Of a stretch of 64,000 nt of DNA, positions 23,151 through 31,787 are shown piece after piece (the stretch's first letter is position 1; each line of letters opens with the position of its first letter). The DNA is from Halomonas elongata. GTDB lineage: Bacteria > Pseudomonadota > Gammaproteobacteria > Pseudomonadales > Halomonadaceae. The position numbers and the translations under genes are program-made. The DNA is taken from assembly GCF_029081005.1 (NCBI RefSeq), contig NZ_JAJQTQ010000003.1, forward strand, positions 62,001 to 126,000, written 5' to 3'. The notes beneath the pieces were generated by a model. That model did not search any database. It was not told the origin of the DNA and saw only the letters and a program-made list of their open reading frames with translations.

Positions 23151-24350
23151 ATGATTCAGGTTTCATTACCCTTCACTCGCGAGGAATACGCTGGCCGGCT
23201 ATGGAAGGTGCGTACCGAAATGGCGAGCCGGGGTATCGACGTGCTGATCATCAGCGACCCGTCCAACATGGCGTGGTTGACCGGTTATGACGGCTGGTCA
23301 TTCTACGTGCATCAGTGCGTGCTGATCGGCCTCGAGGGCGAACCGGTCTGGTACGGACGGCGCATGGATGCCAACGGGGCACTGCGCACCTGCTGGATCG
23401 ATCCGGACAACATCACCTACTACCCGGATCACTACGTCCAGAATCCGGACATGCATCCCATGGACTATCTGGCCCAGACGATCCTGCCCGACCGTGGCTG
23501 GCACAAGGGCGTCGTGGGCATGGAAATGGACAACTACTATTTCTCGGCCAAGGCGTATCAATGCTTGCTGAGAGAGTTGCCCCATGCGCGTTTCATGGAC
23601 GCCAACGCGCTCGTCAACTGGTGTCGCGCGATCAAGTCGCCCCAGGAGATCGAGTACATGCGCATCGCCGGCAAGATCGTCGCCGGCATGCACTCGCGGA
23701 TCCTCGAAGTCATCGAGCCGGGGCTACCCAAGAGCAAGCTGGTATCGGAGATCTACCGGGTCGGTATCGAGGGCTGGACATCGCCCGACGGCAAGGTATT
23801 CGGTGGCGACTATCCGGCCATCGTGCCGATGTTGCCCACGGGCAAGGATGCGGCGGCCCCCCATCTGACCTGGGACGATTCGCCCTTTCGCGAGGGCGAA
23901 GGGACCTTCTTCGAGATCGCCGGGGTCTACAAGCGCTATCACGCGCCGATGTCGCGCACCGTCTATCTGGGGCGTCCGCCGCCCGAGTTCGTGCGTGCCG
24001 AGTCGGCGTTGCTCGAGGGCATCGAGAATGGCCTGGAGGTGGCCAAGCCCGGCAACCGCACGGCCGATATCGCCATGGCGCTGGGTGCGGCCATGGACAA
24101 GTATGGCTTCGACCGGGGCGGTGCACGTTGCGGTTACCCCATCGGCATCAGTTATCCGCCGGACTGGGGCGAGCGCACCATGAGCCTGCGCCCCTCCGAC
24201 GAGACAATCCTCGAACCGGGGATGACGTTCCATTTCATGCCCGGTCTGTGGGTGGAGGACTGGGGCCTCGAAATTACCGAGAGCATTCTGATCACCGAGA
24301 ACGGTTGCGAGACGCTGGCCGATTTCCCGCGCCAGCTGTTCGTCAAGTAA
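23151..24350 (+). CDS. doeA: Ectoine hydrolase DoeA
   Basis: 399-residue cytoplasmic M24/creatinase-like enzyme that hydrolyses the ectoine ring to N-acetyl-diaminobutyrate, the first step of ectoine degradation. The sequence closely follows what I recall of H. elongata DoeA (same 399-residue length; MIQVSLPFTREEYAGRL start, DPSNMAWLTGYDGWSFY, MHPMDYLAQTILPDRGW, end TLADFPRQLFVK). I chose the ATG at 23151 with GGCGAG upstream over a TTG five codons earlier. It begins only 68 bp after a MITE. Probable operon with doeB (9-bp gap) and doeX. Confidence 0.96.
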   Translation: MIQVSLPFTREEYAGRLWKVRTEMASRGIDVLIISDPSNMAWLTGYDGWSFYVHQCVLIGLEGEPVWYGRRMDANGALRTCWIDPDNITYYPDHYVQNPDMHPMDYLAQTILPDRGWHKGVVGMEMDNYYFSAKAYQCLLRELPHARFMDANALVNWCRAIKSPQEIEYMRIAGKIVAGMHSRILEVIEPGLPKSKLVSEIYRVGIEGWTSPDGKVFGGDYPAIVPMLPTGKDAAAPHLTWDDSPFREGEGTFFEIAGVYKRYHAPMSRTVYLGRPPPEFVRAESALLEGIENGLEVAKPGNRTADIAMALGAAMDKYGFDRGGARCGYPIGISYPPDWGERTMSLRPSDETILEPGMTFHFMPGLWVEDWGLEITESILITENGCETLADFPRQLFVK

Positions 24351-24359
24351 GGAGTCCCC

Positions 24360-25388
24360 ATGAGCAAGCAACCCGGCCAGCAGCGGCCCAGCCCGATTTC
24401 CGCCACCGTCGACTTCGATGCCGAGGGTGTCCAGCATGGTTTTCTCAAGCTGCCGATCTCCAACGACGAGTCGGCCTGGGGCGCGGTGATGATCCCCGTC
24501 ACCGTGGTCAAGCGTGGCGAGGGGCCCACGGCGCTGTTGACCGGCGGCAATCACGGCGACGAGTACGAGGGCATCACCGCCCTGCAGAAGCTCTCCAGCC
24601 GACTGCGCGCGGAGGACGTCCAGGGCCGGGTGATCATCGTGCCGATGATGAACACGCCGGCCTGCACGGTCGGCCGCCGTACGTCGTCGATGGATGGCGG
24701 CAACCTCAACCGCAGCTTCCCGGGGGACCCGGACGGCTCCGTCACCGAGAAGATCGCCGACTATTTTACCCGGGTGCTGGTACCGATGAGCGATGTCGTG
24801 CTCGACCTGCACTCCGGCGGCCGGACGCTGGATATCATCCCGTTCGCCGCCTCCCATGTGCTCGATGATGCCGACCAGCAGCGCCGCGCGCTGGAAGGGG
24901 CCAAGGCCTTCGGCGCCCCCTATGCCATCATGATGTTCGAGCTCGACGCCGAGGCACTGTTCGATACCGCCGTGGAGCGTCAGGGCAAGATCTTCGTGGC
25001 CACCGAGCTGGGTGGCGGCGGCACCTCGACGCCCGAGAGCCTGGCCATTACCGAACGTGGCATCGATAATTTCCTGGTGCACTACGGCCTGGTCGAGGGC
25101 GAGCTCCAGGCTCCCGCCGAGCCCCAGATCTATCTCGATATGCCCGATGCCAGCTGTTACGTGCAGAGCGAGCACACCGGCCTGCTCGAGCTGACCGTGG
25201 CGCTGGGCGATCCGGTGACCGAGGGGCAGGTGATCGCCCGGGTCTATGACATGACCCGCAGCGGCGTGGCACCCATCGAGTATCGAGCTGGGCGCGATGG
25301 CGTGCTGGCCGCACGACGCTTCCCGGCCAGTGTCAACATGGGTGATACCATTGCGGTGATCGCCGAGGTCGTCGAGTCGCTCGGCTGA
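24360..25388 (+). CDS. doeB: N-alpha-acetyl-L-2,4-diaminobutyrate deacetylase DoeB
   Basis: 342-residue zinc-dependent deacylase of the succinylglutamate desuccinylase/aspartoacylase family; it removes the acetyl group from the DoeA product to give diaminobutyrate. Zinc ligands are visible in GGNHGDEYEG (His, Glu) and DLHSGGRTLD (His), with GGRRTSSMDGGNLNRSFPG-type substrate loop (Asn-Arg). AAGGAGTCCC precedes the ATG at 24360. Second gene of doeABX. Confidence 0.95.
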   Translation: MSKQPGQQRPSPISATVDFDAEGVQHGFLKLPISNDESAWGAVMIPVTVVKRGEGPTALLTGGNHGDEYEGITALQKLSSRLRAEDVQGRVIIVPMMNTPACTVGRRTSSMDGGNLNRSFPGDPDGSVTEKIADYFTRVLVPMSDVVLDLHSGGRTLDIIPFAASHVLDDADQQRRALEGAKAFGAPYAIMMFELDAEALFDTAVERQGKIFVATELGGGGTSTPESLAITERGIDNFLVHYGLVEGELQAPAEPQIYLDMPDASCYVQSEHTGLLELTVALGDPVTEGQVIARVYDMTRSGVAPIEYRAGRDGVLAARRFPASVNMGDTIAVIAEVVESLG

Positions 25389-25410
25389 ATACGGACAATC
25401 AGGTAGCCCC

Positions 25411-25887
25411 ATGAAGCTTGATCGCTATGATCTGAAGATCCTCGAGATCCTTTCCAGGGACGGTCGTATCACCAAGTCGAAGCTGGCCGAGGCCATCAAT
25501 CTCTCGGTCAGCCCATGCTGGGAGCGCGTTCGGCGCCTGGAGAAGGCCGGCGTCATCGAAGGCTATGGCGCTCGCCTCAATACCGATGTGCTGGTCAAGC
25601 GCACCCCCGTCTGGGTACAGATCGAGCTCAAGGCCCACAACGCCGAGAGCTTCGCCCGTTTCGAGGCACTGGTGCATGAGACCCCGGAAGTGACCGAGTG
25701 CGTGGCCGTCGGCGGCGGCCTCGATTATCTGGTCAGGATCGAGGCGGATACCATCGACACCTACCAGCGCCTGATCGACGACTGGCTGACCTCGGATGTC
25801 GGCATCGAGCGCTATTTCACCTACATCGTCACCAAGACCGTCAAGCGACCGTCGGCCGGTATTTCCGCCGATGATCTCGCGACATGA
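25411..25887 (+). CDS. doeX: Lrp/AsnC-type regulator DoeX
   Basis: 158-residue Lrp/AsnC regulator: helix-turn-helix at about residues 7-60 (LEILSRDGRITKSKLAEAINLSVSPCWERVRRLEKAGVI) and a C-terminal RAM ligand domain (VWVQIEL..., VTECVAVGGGLDYLVRIEA). It is embedded in the ectoine degradation cluster 22 bp after doeB, as in H. elongata, where it binds near doeA. It probably acts together with the MocR-type regulator across the cluster. Confidence 0.93.
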   Translation: MKLDRYDLKILEILSRDGRITKSKLAEAINLSVSPCWERVRRLEKAGVIEGYGARLNTDVLVKRTPVWVQIELKAHNAESFARFEALVHETPEVTECVAVGGGLDYLVRIEADTIDTYQRLIDDWLTSDVGIERYFTYIVTKTVKRPSAGISADDLAT

Positions 25888-26078
25888 GGCGCAACGGCGG
25901 CGGGCAGAAAAAACACCAAGTTACCCGCACGGGAAAAAAAATCCTCATGCTTCCGGTGCCTTGCTTCGAAAAGTCCTGAGCCCTCATCTCCCTTACCATG
26001 GAGGCATCACGCGGCCATCGCCGCGGTTGTCTTCATGGTCGGCGTCGCATGGACGTCGGCGTGTCAGGGGAGGTGCTT

Positions 26079-27560
26079 ATGACGCTGTCCAACCAACTCA
26101 GCGATCTGCGACTGTTCCGTCAGTACGCCTACATCGACGGCAAGTGGACTCACGGCGATACCGGCCGAGAGGAAGCCGTCTTCGATCCTGCTACCGGCGA
26201 GGCCCTCGGCCATATCCCGGTGCTGGAAGCCGAGCAGATCCGGGGCGCGGTGGACGCCGCCGAGGCGGCATTCGTGCAGTGGCGCGCTCTGCGCGCCGAC
26301 GAGCGCTGCGAGCGCCTGCTGGCGTGGTATGACCTGCTGCAGGCCAACCGCGAGGACCTGGCGACCATCATGACCCTGGAGCAGGGCAAGCCTCTGCCCG
26401 ATGCCCGTGGCGAGGTCGAGTACGGTGCCAGCTTCGTGCGCTGGTTCGCCGAGGAAGGCAAGCGCACCTTCGGTGACACCATTCCCAGCCATATTCCCAA
26501 CGCCGCGCTGGGTACCCTCAAGGAACCGGTGGGCATCGCCGCGCTGATCACGCCCTGGAACTTCCCGTTGGCGATGATCACCCGCAAGGCCGCCGCCGCC
26601 ATGGCCGCCGGCTGTCCGGTGATCGTCAAGCCGGCCCACGAGACGCCCTATTCGGCGTTGGCTCTGGCCGAACTGGCCGAGCGTGCCGGTATCCCTGCCG
26701 GGGTGTTCAACGTGGTGCTGGGCGATGCCCCCGAGGTGTCGAAGCTGCTGTGCGATGACGACCGCATCAAGGCGTTATCCTTCACCGGCTCCACCCGGGT
26801 CGGCCGGCTGCTGATCGAACAGTGCGCGCATACCGTCAAGCGCGTGTCGCTGGAGCTCGGCGGCAATGCCCCCTTCATCGTGGGGCCGGACATGGATCCT
26901 CGAGAAGCTGCCTTCGCGGCGGTGGCGGCCAAGTTCCAGACCGCCGGCCAGGACTGCCTGGCGGCCAACCGCATCCTGGTCCACGAGTCGATCCACGACG
27001 AGTTCGTGACACAGTTCGCCGAACGCATGGCGGCGCTGACCGTGGGCAACGGCCTGGAAAGCGAGGTCGATCTCGGCCCGCTGATCCACGGCCAGGCGGT
27101 GGAGAAGGCCTCGTCCATCGTCGACGACGCTGTCTCTCGTGGCGCCACCCTGGTGGCGGGCGACCAGCGCGAGGCGCCCGGCCCGAACTTCTTCATGCCG
27201 ACCCTGATCACCGGCGTGACCCCGGAAATGCAGGTGTGGCGCGAGGAGAACTTTGCACCGGTGGCGGGCATCACGTCCTATCGCGACGACGACGAGGTCA
27301 TCGAGATGGCCAACGACACCGAGTACGGCCTGGCGGCCTATGTCTACACCCACGACATCCGTCGCATCTGGAAGCTGCTGCGGGCGCTGGAGTACGGCAT
27401 GGTCTCGGTCAACTCGGTGAAGATGACCGGCCCCCCGGTACCCTTCGGCGGCGTCAAGCAGTCGGGGCTGGGCCGCGAGGGCGGCGTGACCGGTATCGAT
27501 GAATATCTCGAAACGAAGTATTACTGCCTGGGAGCCCTGGGTTCGGTTTCTGGGAGCTGA
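26079..27560 (+). CDS. doeC: Aspartate-semialdehyde dehydrogenase DoeC
   Basis: 493-residue NAD(P)-dependent aldehyde dehydrogenase that oxidises aspartate-semialdehyde from ectoine breakdown to aspartate. The catalytic Cys293 (TAGQDCLAANR) and Glu259 (SLELGGNAP) are intact, with PWNFPLAM, SFTGSTRVGR and PFGGVKQSGLGREGG motifs typical of the succinate-semialdehyde-like class. GGGGAGGTG precedes the ATG at 26079; the open frame upstream to 25998 is not needed. It is separated from doeX by 191 bp, and from doeD by 327 bp that hold repeats. Confidence 0.93.
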   Translation: MTLSNQLSDLRLFRQYAYIDGKWTHGDTGREEAVFDPATGEALGHIPVLEAEQIRGAVDAAEAAFVQWRALRADERCERLLAWYDLLQANREDLATIMTLEQGKPLPDARGEVEYGASFVRWFAEEGKRTFGDTIPSHIPNAALGTLKEPVGIAALITPWNFPLAMITRKAAAAMAAGCPVIVKPAHETPYSALALAELAERAGIPAGVFNVVLGDAPEVSKLLCDDDRIKALSFTGSTRVGRLLIEQCAHTVKRVSLELGGNAPFIVGPDMDPREAAFAAVAAKFQTAGQDCLAANRILVHESIHDEFVTQFAERMAALTVGNGLESEVDLGPLIHGQAVEKASSIVDDAVSRGATLVAGDQREAPGPNFFMPTLITGVTPEMQVWREENFAPVAGITSYRDDDEVIEMANDTEYGLAAYVYTHDIRRIWKLLRALEYGMVSVNSVKMTGPPVPFGGVKQSGLGREGGVTGIDEYLETKYYCLGALGSVSGS

Positions 27561-27564
27561 GCAT

Positions 27565-27669
27565 GCTGCGCTCGGTCAGGCGGCGTTAAAAATCGGCTCA
27601 AACTGCTCATTTACTCAATGTAAACTCCGCTTTTTCGCCGATTTTTGCCTTGCCTGACCATCGCTCGCA
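27565..27669 (-). repeat. Interspersed repeat D, core copy (inverted)
   Basis: About 105 bp that, read on the minus strand, matches the interior of the element at 31537-31675: CGAGCGATGGTCAG, GGCAAAAATCG, CGGAGTTTAC, TAAATGAG and CGATTT blocks occur in the same order. The ends with terminal inverted repeats seen in the other copy are not recognisable here. It starts right after the doeC stop codon. Confidence 0.75.
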
Positions 27670-27730
27670 GTGCTCTTTCGTCTGGAGTACTGCGTCGCTA
27701 GTGGCTGAGGCGACAGGTCGTAGTGAGGGT

Positions 27731-27772
27731 CTTTTGCCAGGGATGGCAAAAGTAGCGCCCAGGGATGGGTTT
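27731..27772. other. Tandem hairpins with AGGGAT loops before doeD
   Basis: CTTTTGCC-AGGGAT-GGCAAAAG is a perfect 8-bp stem (27731-27752); directly after it comes CCC-AGGGAT-GGG. Both loops show CAGGGATG, which fits the CANGGANG core bound by CsrA/RsmA proteins in RNA. Paired CAGGGATGG hairpins are also a common type of intergenic repeat in gammaproteobacteria, so this may be a REP-like element rather than a specific control site. Confidence 0.45.
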
Positions 27773-27887
27773 ACAGCGCCCTCACAGAGACCTGCCGCCG
27801 AATCGCCGCATACAGGAATCGCCAGGACACACCGAATTCGATGAACCTTCTCTCCGGCAGAGCCGGGGAGTCTCACTGGAGAAACGC

Positions 27888-29297
27888 ATGACCACGCACA
27901 AGGATCTGATCGACCGCGATCGCAAGGTGACCTTCCACGCCTCCACGCACCTGCGCGACTTCGCCCAGGGTGATGCGCCGGGCCGCGTGATCACCGGTGG
28001 CAAGGGCATCAAGATCGTCGACAAGGATGGCCGCGAATTCATCGACGGCTTCGCCGGTCTGTACTGCGTCAACATCGGCTATGGTCGCAGCGAGGTCGCC
28101 GAGGCGATCTACCAGCAGGCCCTGGAGATGTCTTACTACCATACCTATGTGGGCCACTCCAACGAGCCGCAGATCGCGCTTTCCGAGAAGATCCTCGAGC
28201 TGGCCGGCCCGGGTATGTCCAAGGTCTACTACGGCATGTCCGGCAGCGATGCCAACGAGACCCAGCTCAAGATCGTGCGCTACTACAACAACGTGCTCGG
28301 TCGGCCGCACAAGAAGAAGGTCATCTCGCGGATGCGCGGCTATCACGGCTCCGGCATCGCCTCCGGCTCGCTGACCGGCCTGAAGGCATTCCATGATCAT
28401 TTCGACCTGCCGATCGAGACGATTCGCCATACCGAGGCGCCGTACTACTATCATCGTGCCGCCGAGCAGGAAGGCATGACCGAGCGCGAATTCTCCAGGC
28501 ATTGCGCCGCCAAGCTGGAGGAAATGATCCTGGACGAAGGTCCGGACACCGTGGCGGCCTTCATCGGCGAGCCGGTGCTCGGCACCGGCGGCATCGTGCC
28601 GCCGCCCGAAGGTTACTGGGATGAAATCCAGGCGGTGCTGGCCAAGTATGATGTGCTGCTGATCGCCGACGAGGTGGTATGCGGCTTCGGCCGGACGGGC
28701 AGCGACTTCGGCAGCCACCGCTATGGCATCAAGCCGGACCTGATCACCGTGGCCAAGGGCCTGACCAGCGCTTACCAGCCGCTGTCCGGGGTGATCGTCG
28801 GCGACCGTGTCTGGGACGTGCTGGAGCAGGGTACCGGCGAATATGGCCCGATCGGTCACGGCTGGACCTATTCCGGTCACGCGCTGGGCTGTGCCGCCGG
28901 GCTGGCCAACCTGGCGATCATCGAGCGCGAGGGCCTCACCGCCAACGCCGCCGAGACCGGCGCCTACCTGCAGGAGCGCATGCAAGCGGCCTTCGCCGAC
29001 CATCCGGTCGTCGGCCAGGTGCGTGGTGTGGGGATGATGGCCGCGCTGGAGTTCTCCGCTGACCCGGCGGTGCGTCGTCACTTCGATCCGTCCCTCAAGG
29101 TCGGGCCGCGCATGTCTGCCGCCGCCCTCGAGGAAGACTTGATCGCGCGTGCCATGCCGCAGGGCGACATTCTCGGCTTCGCGCCGCCGCTGACCACCAC
29201 GCGCGAGGAAGTCGACGAGATCGTCGCGCGCACCGAGCGGGCAGTGAACAAGGTGACCGATGCACTGACCCGGGAAGGCGCCATCCAGGCCGCCTAG
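27888..29297 (+). CDS. doeD: Diaminobutyrate transaminase DoeD
   Basis: 469-residue class III PLP aminotransferase converting L-2,4-diaminobutyrate to aspartate-semialdehyde, the DoeC substrate. Motifs: GMSGSDANET (phosphate contact), RMRGYHGSG, FIGEPVLGTGG, LLIADEVVCGFGRTG (Asp261) and LITVAKGLTSAY with PLP Lys290. The ATG at 27888 follows CTGGAGA; the open frame extends upstream through repeat sequence and is not likely translated. Followed by a terminator hairpin, separating it from eutB. Confidence 0.94.
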   Translation: MTTHKDLIDRDRKVTFHASTHLRDFAQGDAPGRVITGGKGIKIVDKDGREFIDGFAGLYCVNIGYGRSEVAEAIYQQALEMSYYHTYVGHSNEPQIALSEKILELAGPGMSKVYYGMSGSDANETQLKIVRYYNNVLGRPHKKKVISRMRGYHGSGIASGSLTGLKAFHDHFDLPIETIRHTEAPYYYHRAAEQEGMTEREFSRHCAAKLEEMILDEGPDTVAAFIGEPVLGTGGIVPPPEGYWDEIQAVLAKYDVLLIADEVVCGFGRTGSDFGSHRYGIKPDLITVAKGLTSAYQPLSGVIVGDRVWDVLEQGTGEYGPIGHGWTYSGHALGCAAGLANLAIIEREGLTANAAETGAYLQERMQAAFADHPVVGQVRGVGMMAALEFSADPAVRRHFDPSLKVGPRMSAAALEEDLIARAMPQGDILGFAPPLTTTREEVDEIVARTERAVNKVTDALTREGAIQAA

Positions 29298-29330
29298 ATC
29301 GTGTACGGGACATCGACGATAGCGTGATGA

Positions 29331-29370
29331 CATTCGCCGCGGGGCTCCCTGCGGCGAATGTCGTTGTTGT
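29331..29370 (+). terminator. Terminator after doeD
   Basis: A perfect 10-bp stem (CATTCGCCGC at 29331-29340, GCGGCGAATG at 29351-29360) with a 10-nt loop is followed by TCGTTGTTGT. It lies 33 bp after the doeD stop and 53 bp before eutB, so eutB-eutC probably start from their own promoter or by readthrough. Confidence 0.7.
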
Positions 29371-29422
29371 GGACGTCAATGATGGATCCTACCGTCGCAT
29401 GATGCGAGAAAGGGGAGGTGAG

Positions 29423-30421
29423 ATGTCGACACCATCGCATGGCGTGACCCTGGCCGAGATCTATGCGGCGCGTCGACGCATCGCCGGGCAGGCGGTGCGC
29501 ACGCCACTGGTGCGTTCCGAGGTTCTGTCGCGACGCTTCGATGCCGAGATTCTGCTCAAGCTGGAGACTCTGCAGCCTACCGGTGCCTTCAAGCTGCGTG
29601 GCGTCACCAACATGATCGCGGCCATGCTGGAACGCAATGGTCGCGAGGCCCTGGCGGCGGGCGTGACCACCGCATCCACCGGCAATCACGGTCGAGCGGT
29701 GGCCCACGCCGCTTCACGGCTCGGTGTGCCGGCGGTGGTCTGTCTATCGAGGCGGGTGCCCGACAACAAGGTTGCGGCTATCGAGGCCCTGGGTGCCGAA
29801 GCTCGGCGCGTCGGCGATAGCCAGGACGAGGCCTTCGGCGAGGTCGAGCGGCTGGTGACCGAAGGCGGCATGGTGGCGATTCCTCCTTTCGATGACCCCT
29901 TGATCGCCGCCGGCCAGGGCACCATCGGCGTGGAGCTGATGGAGGACGCGCCGGACCTCGATCGCGTGCTGGTGGGGCTTTCCGGTGGCGGCCTGCTGGG
30001 TGGCATCGGCGCCGCCCTCAAGGCAATCCGCCCGTCGCTGGAAGTGACCGGCGTGAGCCTGTCGCAAGGCGCGGCGATGCATGACAGCCTGCTGACCGGC
30101 CATCCGGTGACGGTCGAGGAAGTCGACAGCCTCGGCGACTCGCTGGGTGGCGGTATCGGGCTGGACAATCGATGTACCTTCGCGCTGGTACGTGAGGTCA
30201 TGGACTCGCACTGGCGTGTCTCCGAACGCGCCATTGCCACGGCCATGGTCGATATCCTCGAGCACGAGAAAGTCCTCGTCGAAGGTGCCGCCGCCGTGGG
30301 GCTGGCGGCCCTGAACGAACACGACCTGGACGTGCGAGGGCACACGGTAGCACTGGTGCTCTCCGGCAACGGCGTATCGCTGGAAACGCTTGATCGCGCC
30401 CGCTCCCTGGCGGGACGATGA
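29423..30421 (+). CDS. eutB: Hydroxyectoine utilization dehydratase EutB (threonine dehydratase-like)
   Basis: 332-residue fold-type II PLP enzyme related to threonine/serine dehydratase. PLP lysine Lys57 in PTGAFKLRGV, STGNHGRAVAHAA and the glycine loop GLSGGGLLGGIGAA are intact; it lacks an ACT regulatory domain. In other bacteria EutB works with EutA and EutC in converting hydroxyectoine to ectoine. A strong AGGGGAGGTG precedes the ATG at 29423. No eutA-like gene is seen nearby. A general beta-hydroxyamino-acid dehydratase would look similar; the cluster context favours EutB. Confidence 0.82.
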   Translation: MSTPSHGVTLAEIYAARRRIAGQAVRTPLVRSEVLSRRFDAEILLKLETLQPTGAFKLRGVTNMIAAMLERNGREALAAGVTTASTGNHGRAVAHAASRLGVPAVVCLSRRVPDNKVAAIEALGAEARRVGDSQDEAFGEVERLVTEGGMVAIPPFDDPLIAAGQGTIGVELMEDAPDLDRVLVGLSGGGLLGGIGAALKAIRPSLEVTGVSLSQGAAMHDSLLTGHPVTVEEVDSLGDSLGGGIGLDNRCTFALVREVMDSHWRVSERAIATAMVDILEHEKVLVEGAAAVGLAALNEHDLDVRGHTVALVLSGNGVSLETLDRARSLAGR

Positions 30422-30424
30422 ATG

Positions 30425-30501
30425 TCGAGCTTCGAGCTTCGAGCTTCGAGCTTCGAGCTTCGAGCTTCGAGCTTCGAGCTTCGAGCTTAGAGCTTAGAGC
30501 A
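30425..30501 (+). repeat. Heptanucleotide tandem array (TCGAGCT)n between eutB and eutC
   Basis: Nine perfect TCGAGCT units (30425-30487) followed by two TAGAGC-type degenerate units. It begins four bases after the eutB stop. A reading frame starting at the ATG that overlaps the eutB stop (30418, ATGA) runs through the whole array in frame into eutC, so a change in unit number would break that upstream frame. eutC has its own ribosome site downstream. Confidence 0.9.
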
Positions 30502-30594
30502 GGGAGTTGCAGCTCTGGAGGCGGTTGTCGGGGGTCGGATCTCGCATCTCGCCGCTCGTATGCTTTGGGTTTCGAGCTTTTGAGGAGGTTTTCC

Positions 30595-31536
30595 ATGCAG
30601 CTCCACAATCGCGATGCCATCGCCCGGGTCGTGACCCTCGATCATGACGCGCTGGCGGCGGTGGAAGCCGGTTTCGCTGCCCTGGGCCGGGGTGAGGTGG
30701 TTCAGCCGCCCATCCTGTCCATGGCCATCGAGGAGGCCAACGGCGAGGTCGACGTCAAGACGGCGCACATTCGCGGCGCCGAACGCTTCGCCATCAAGGT
30801 CAGCCCGGGCTTCTTCGACAATCCCGGGCTCGGGCTGCCGAGTCTCAATGGCCTGATGATGGTGTTTTCTGCCAGGACCGGGCTGGTGGAGGCGGTGCTC
30901 TTCGATGAAGGCTATCTGACCATGATTCGGACTGCCCTGGCCGGTGCCATTGCCGCGAAGCATCTGGCGAGAGAGAACAGCCATCGTGTCGCCGTGCTCG
31001 GTGTCGGCGAGCAGGCCGAGCGGCAGGTGGAGGCGTTGCGGCTGGTGCGCGATATCCGCGTCGTCGATGTCTGGGCACGTCGTCGGGACGCCGCCGAGTC
31101 GTATGCCGAAACGCTGCGCGGTCGCGGTCTGGAGGTCAAGGTGCATGACGATGTGCCGGCTGCCTGCGAGCGGGCCGACATCATCGTCACCGCCACGCCG
31201 TCCCGGGAGCCGCTGTTGCAGGCGCGGGACCTGCCGGACGGCGTGCATGTCACCGCCATGGGCTCGGACAGTCCCGACAAGCGCGAGCTGGATATCTCCC
31301 TGCTGACCCGCGCCGATGCCTTCGTCTGCGATACCCGGGCCCAGAGCGAGGTCAACGGCGAGCTCAAGGCGTTTGCCGGACGGGAGACGCCCTTCAAGGT
31401 TCACGAGCTGGGGCAGGTCATCTCGGCCCGCGAGATGCTGCGGCTGTCGGACGCCACCATCACGGTCTGCGATCTCACCGGTACCGGCGTGCAGGATACC
31501 GCCATCGCCGATTATGCACTGTCCCGGCTGTCCTAA
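30595..31536 (+). CDS. eutC: Hydroxyectoine utilization EutC (ornithine cyclodeaminase/mu-crystallin family)
   Basis: 313-residue member of the ornithine cyclodeaminase/mu-crystallin family, NAD(P)-binding enzymes acting on imino or amino acids. Evidence: PPILSMAIEEANGEVDVKTA, FAIKVSPGFF, the Rossmann stretch VAVLGVGEQAERQVEAL, IIVTATPSREPLL, HVTAMGSDSPDKREL, and SDATITVCDLTGTGVQDTAIA at the end. TGAGGAGG precedes the ATG at 30595; an in-frame upstream extension crosses the heptamer array and is probably not translated. Next to eutB as in hydroxyectoine clusters of other bacteria. Confidence 0.82.
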   Translation: MQLHNRDAIARVVTLDHDALAAVEAGFAALGRGEVVQPPILSMAIEEANGEVDVKTAHIRGAERFAIKVSPGFFDNPGLGLPSLNGLMMVFSARTGLVEAVLFDEGYLTMIRTALAGAIAAKHLARENSHRVAVLGVGEQAERQVEALRLVRDIRVVDVWARRRDAAESYAETLRGRGLEVKVHDDVPAACERADIIVTATPSREPLLQARDLPDGVHVTAMGSDSPDKRELDISLLTRADAFVCDTRAQSEVNGELKAFAGRETPFKVHELGQVISAREMLRLSDATITVCDLTGTGVQDTAIADYALSRLS

Positions 31537-31675
31537 GCTTTGTCTGAAAAGTCGGCGAGCGATGGTCAGACAAGGCAAAAATCGACGAAAAGACGGAGTT
31601 TACGCCGTGTAAATGAGTATTTTGAGTCGATTTCTAACGCTGGATGGGCAAGCGCAGTTAGTTTTCGGATAAAGC
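31537..31675 (+). repeat. Interspersed repeat D, full copy with terminal inverted repeats
   Basis: 139-bp element starting at the base after the eutC stop. Ends are inverted repeats (GCTTTGTCTGAAAAG and GTTTTCGGATAAAGC, 12-13 of 15 matching). Its interior matches the core at 27565-27669 in opposite orientation. Internal complementary AAAATCGACG...CGATTT blocks suggest secondary structure. No gene inside. Confidence 0.8.
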
Positions 31676-31787
31676 GTAGCCGTGGGTGGGGCATGGCATT
31701 GAATGCCCCCGCTTGCCGACGGTGGGCACAGGGGCCAATCTTGAAGTCGGAGATGTTTGCCGCACCCCCTTTGTCGAGGAGACCGCA

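Noticed and set aside
23724..25412. 562-codon antisense frame across doeA and doeB
   Set aside because: Spans two genes with strong homology on the other strand; composition (His/Gly/Ala/Gln-rich) is typical of a shadow frame.
27873..29333. 486-codon antisense frame across doeD
   Set aside because: Shadow of the DoeD gene without its own features.
29324..29422. N-terminal extension of EutB
   Set aside because: The extension would be encoded by the terminator hairpin of doeD, and a strong AGGGGAGGTG site precedes the ATG at 29423.
30425..30501. CRISPR-like array
   Set aside because: Units are 7 bp with no spacers; this is a simple tandem repeat.
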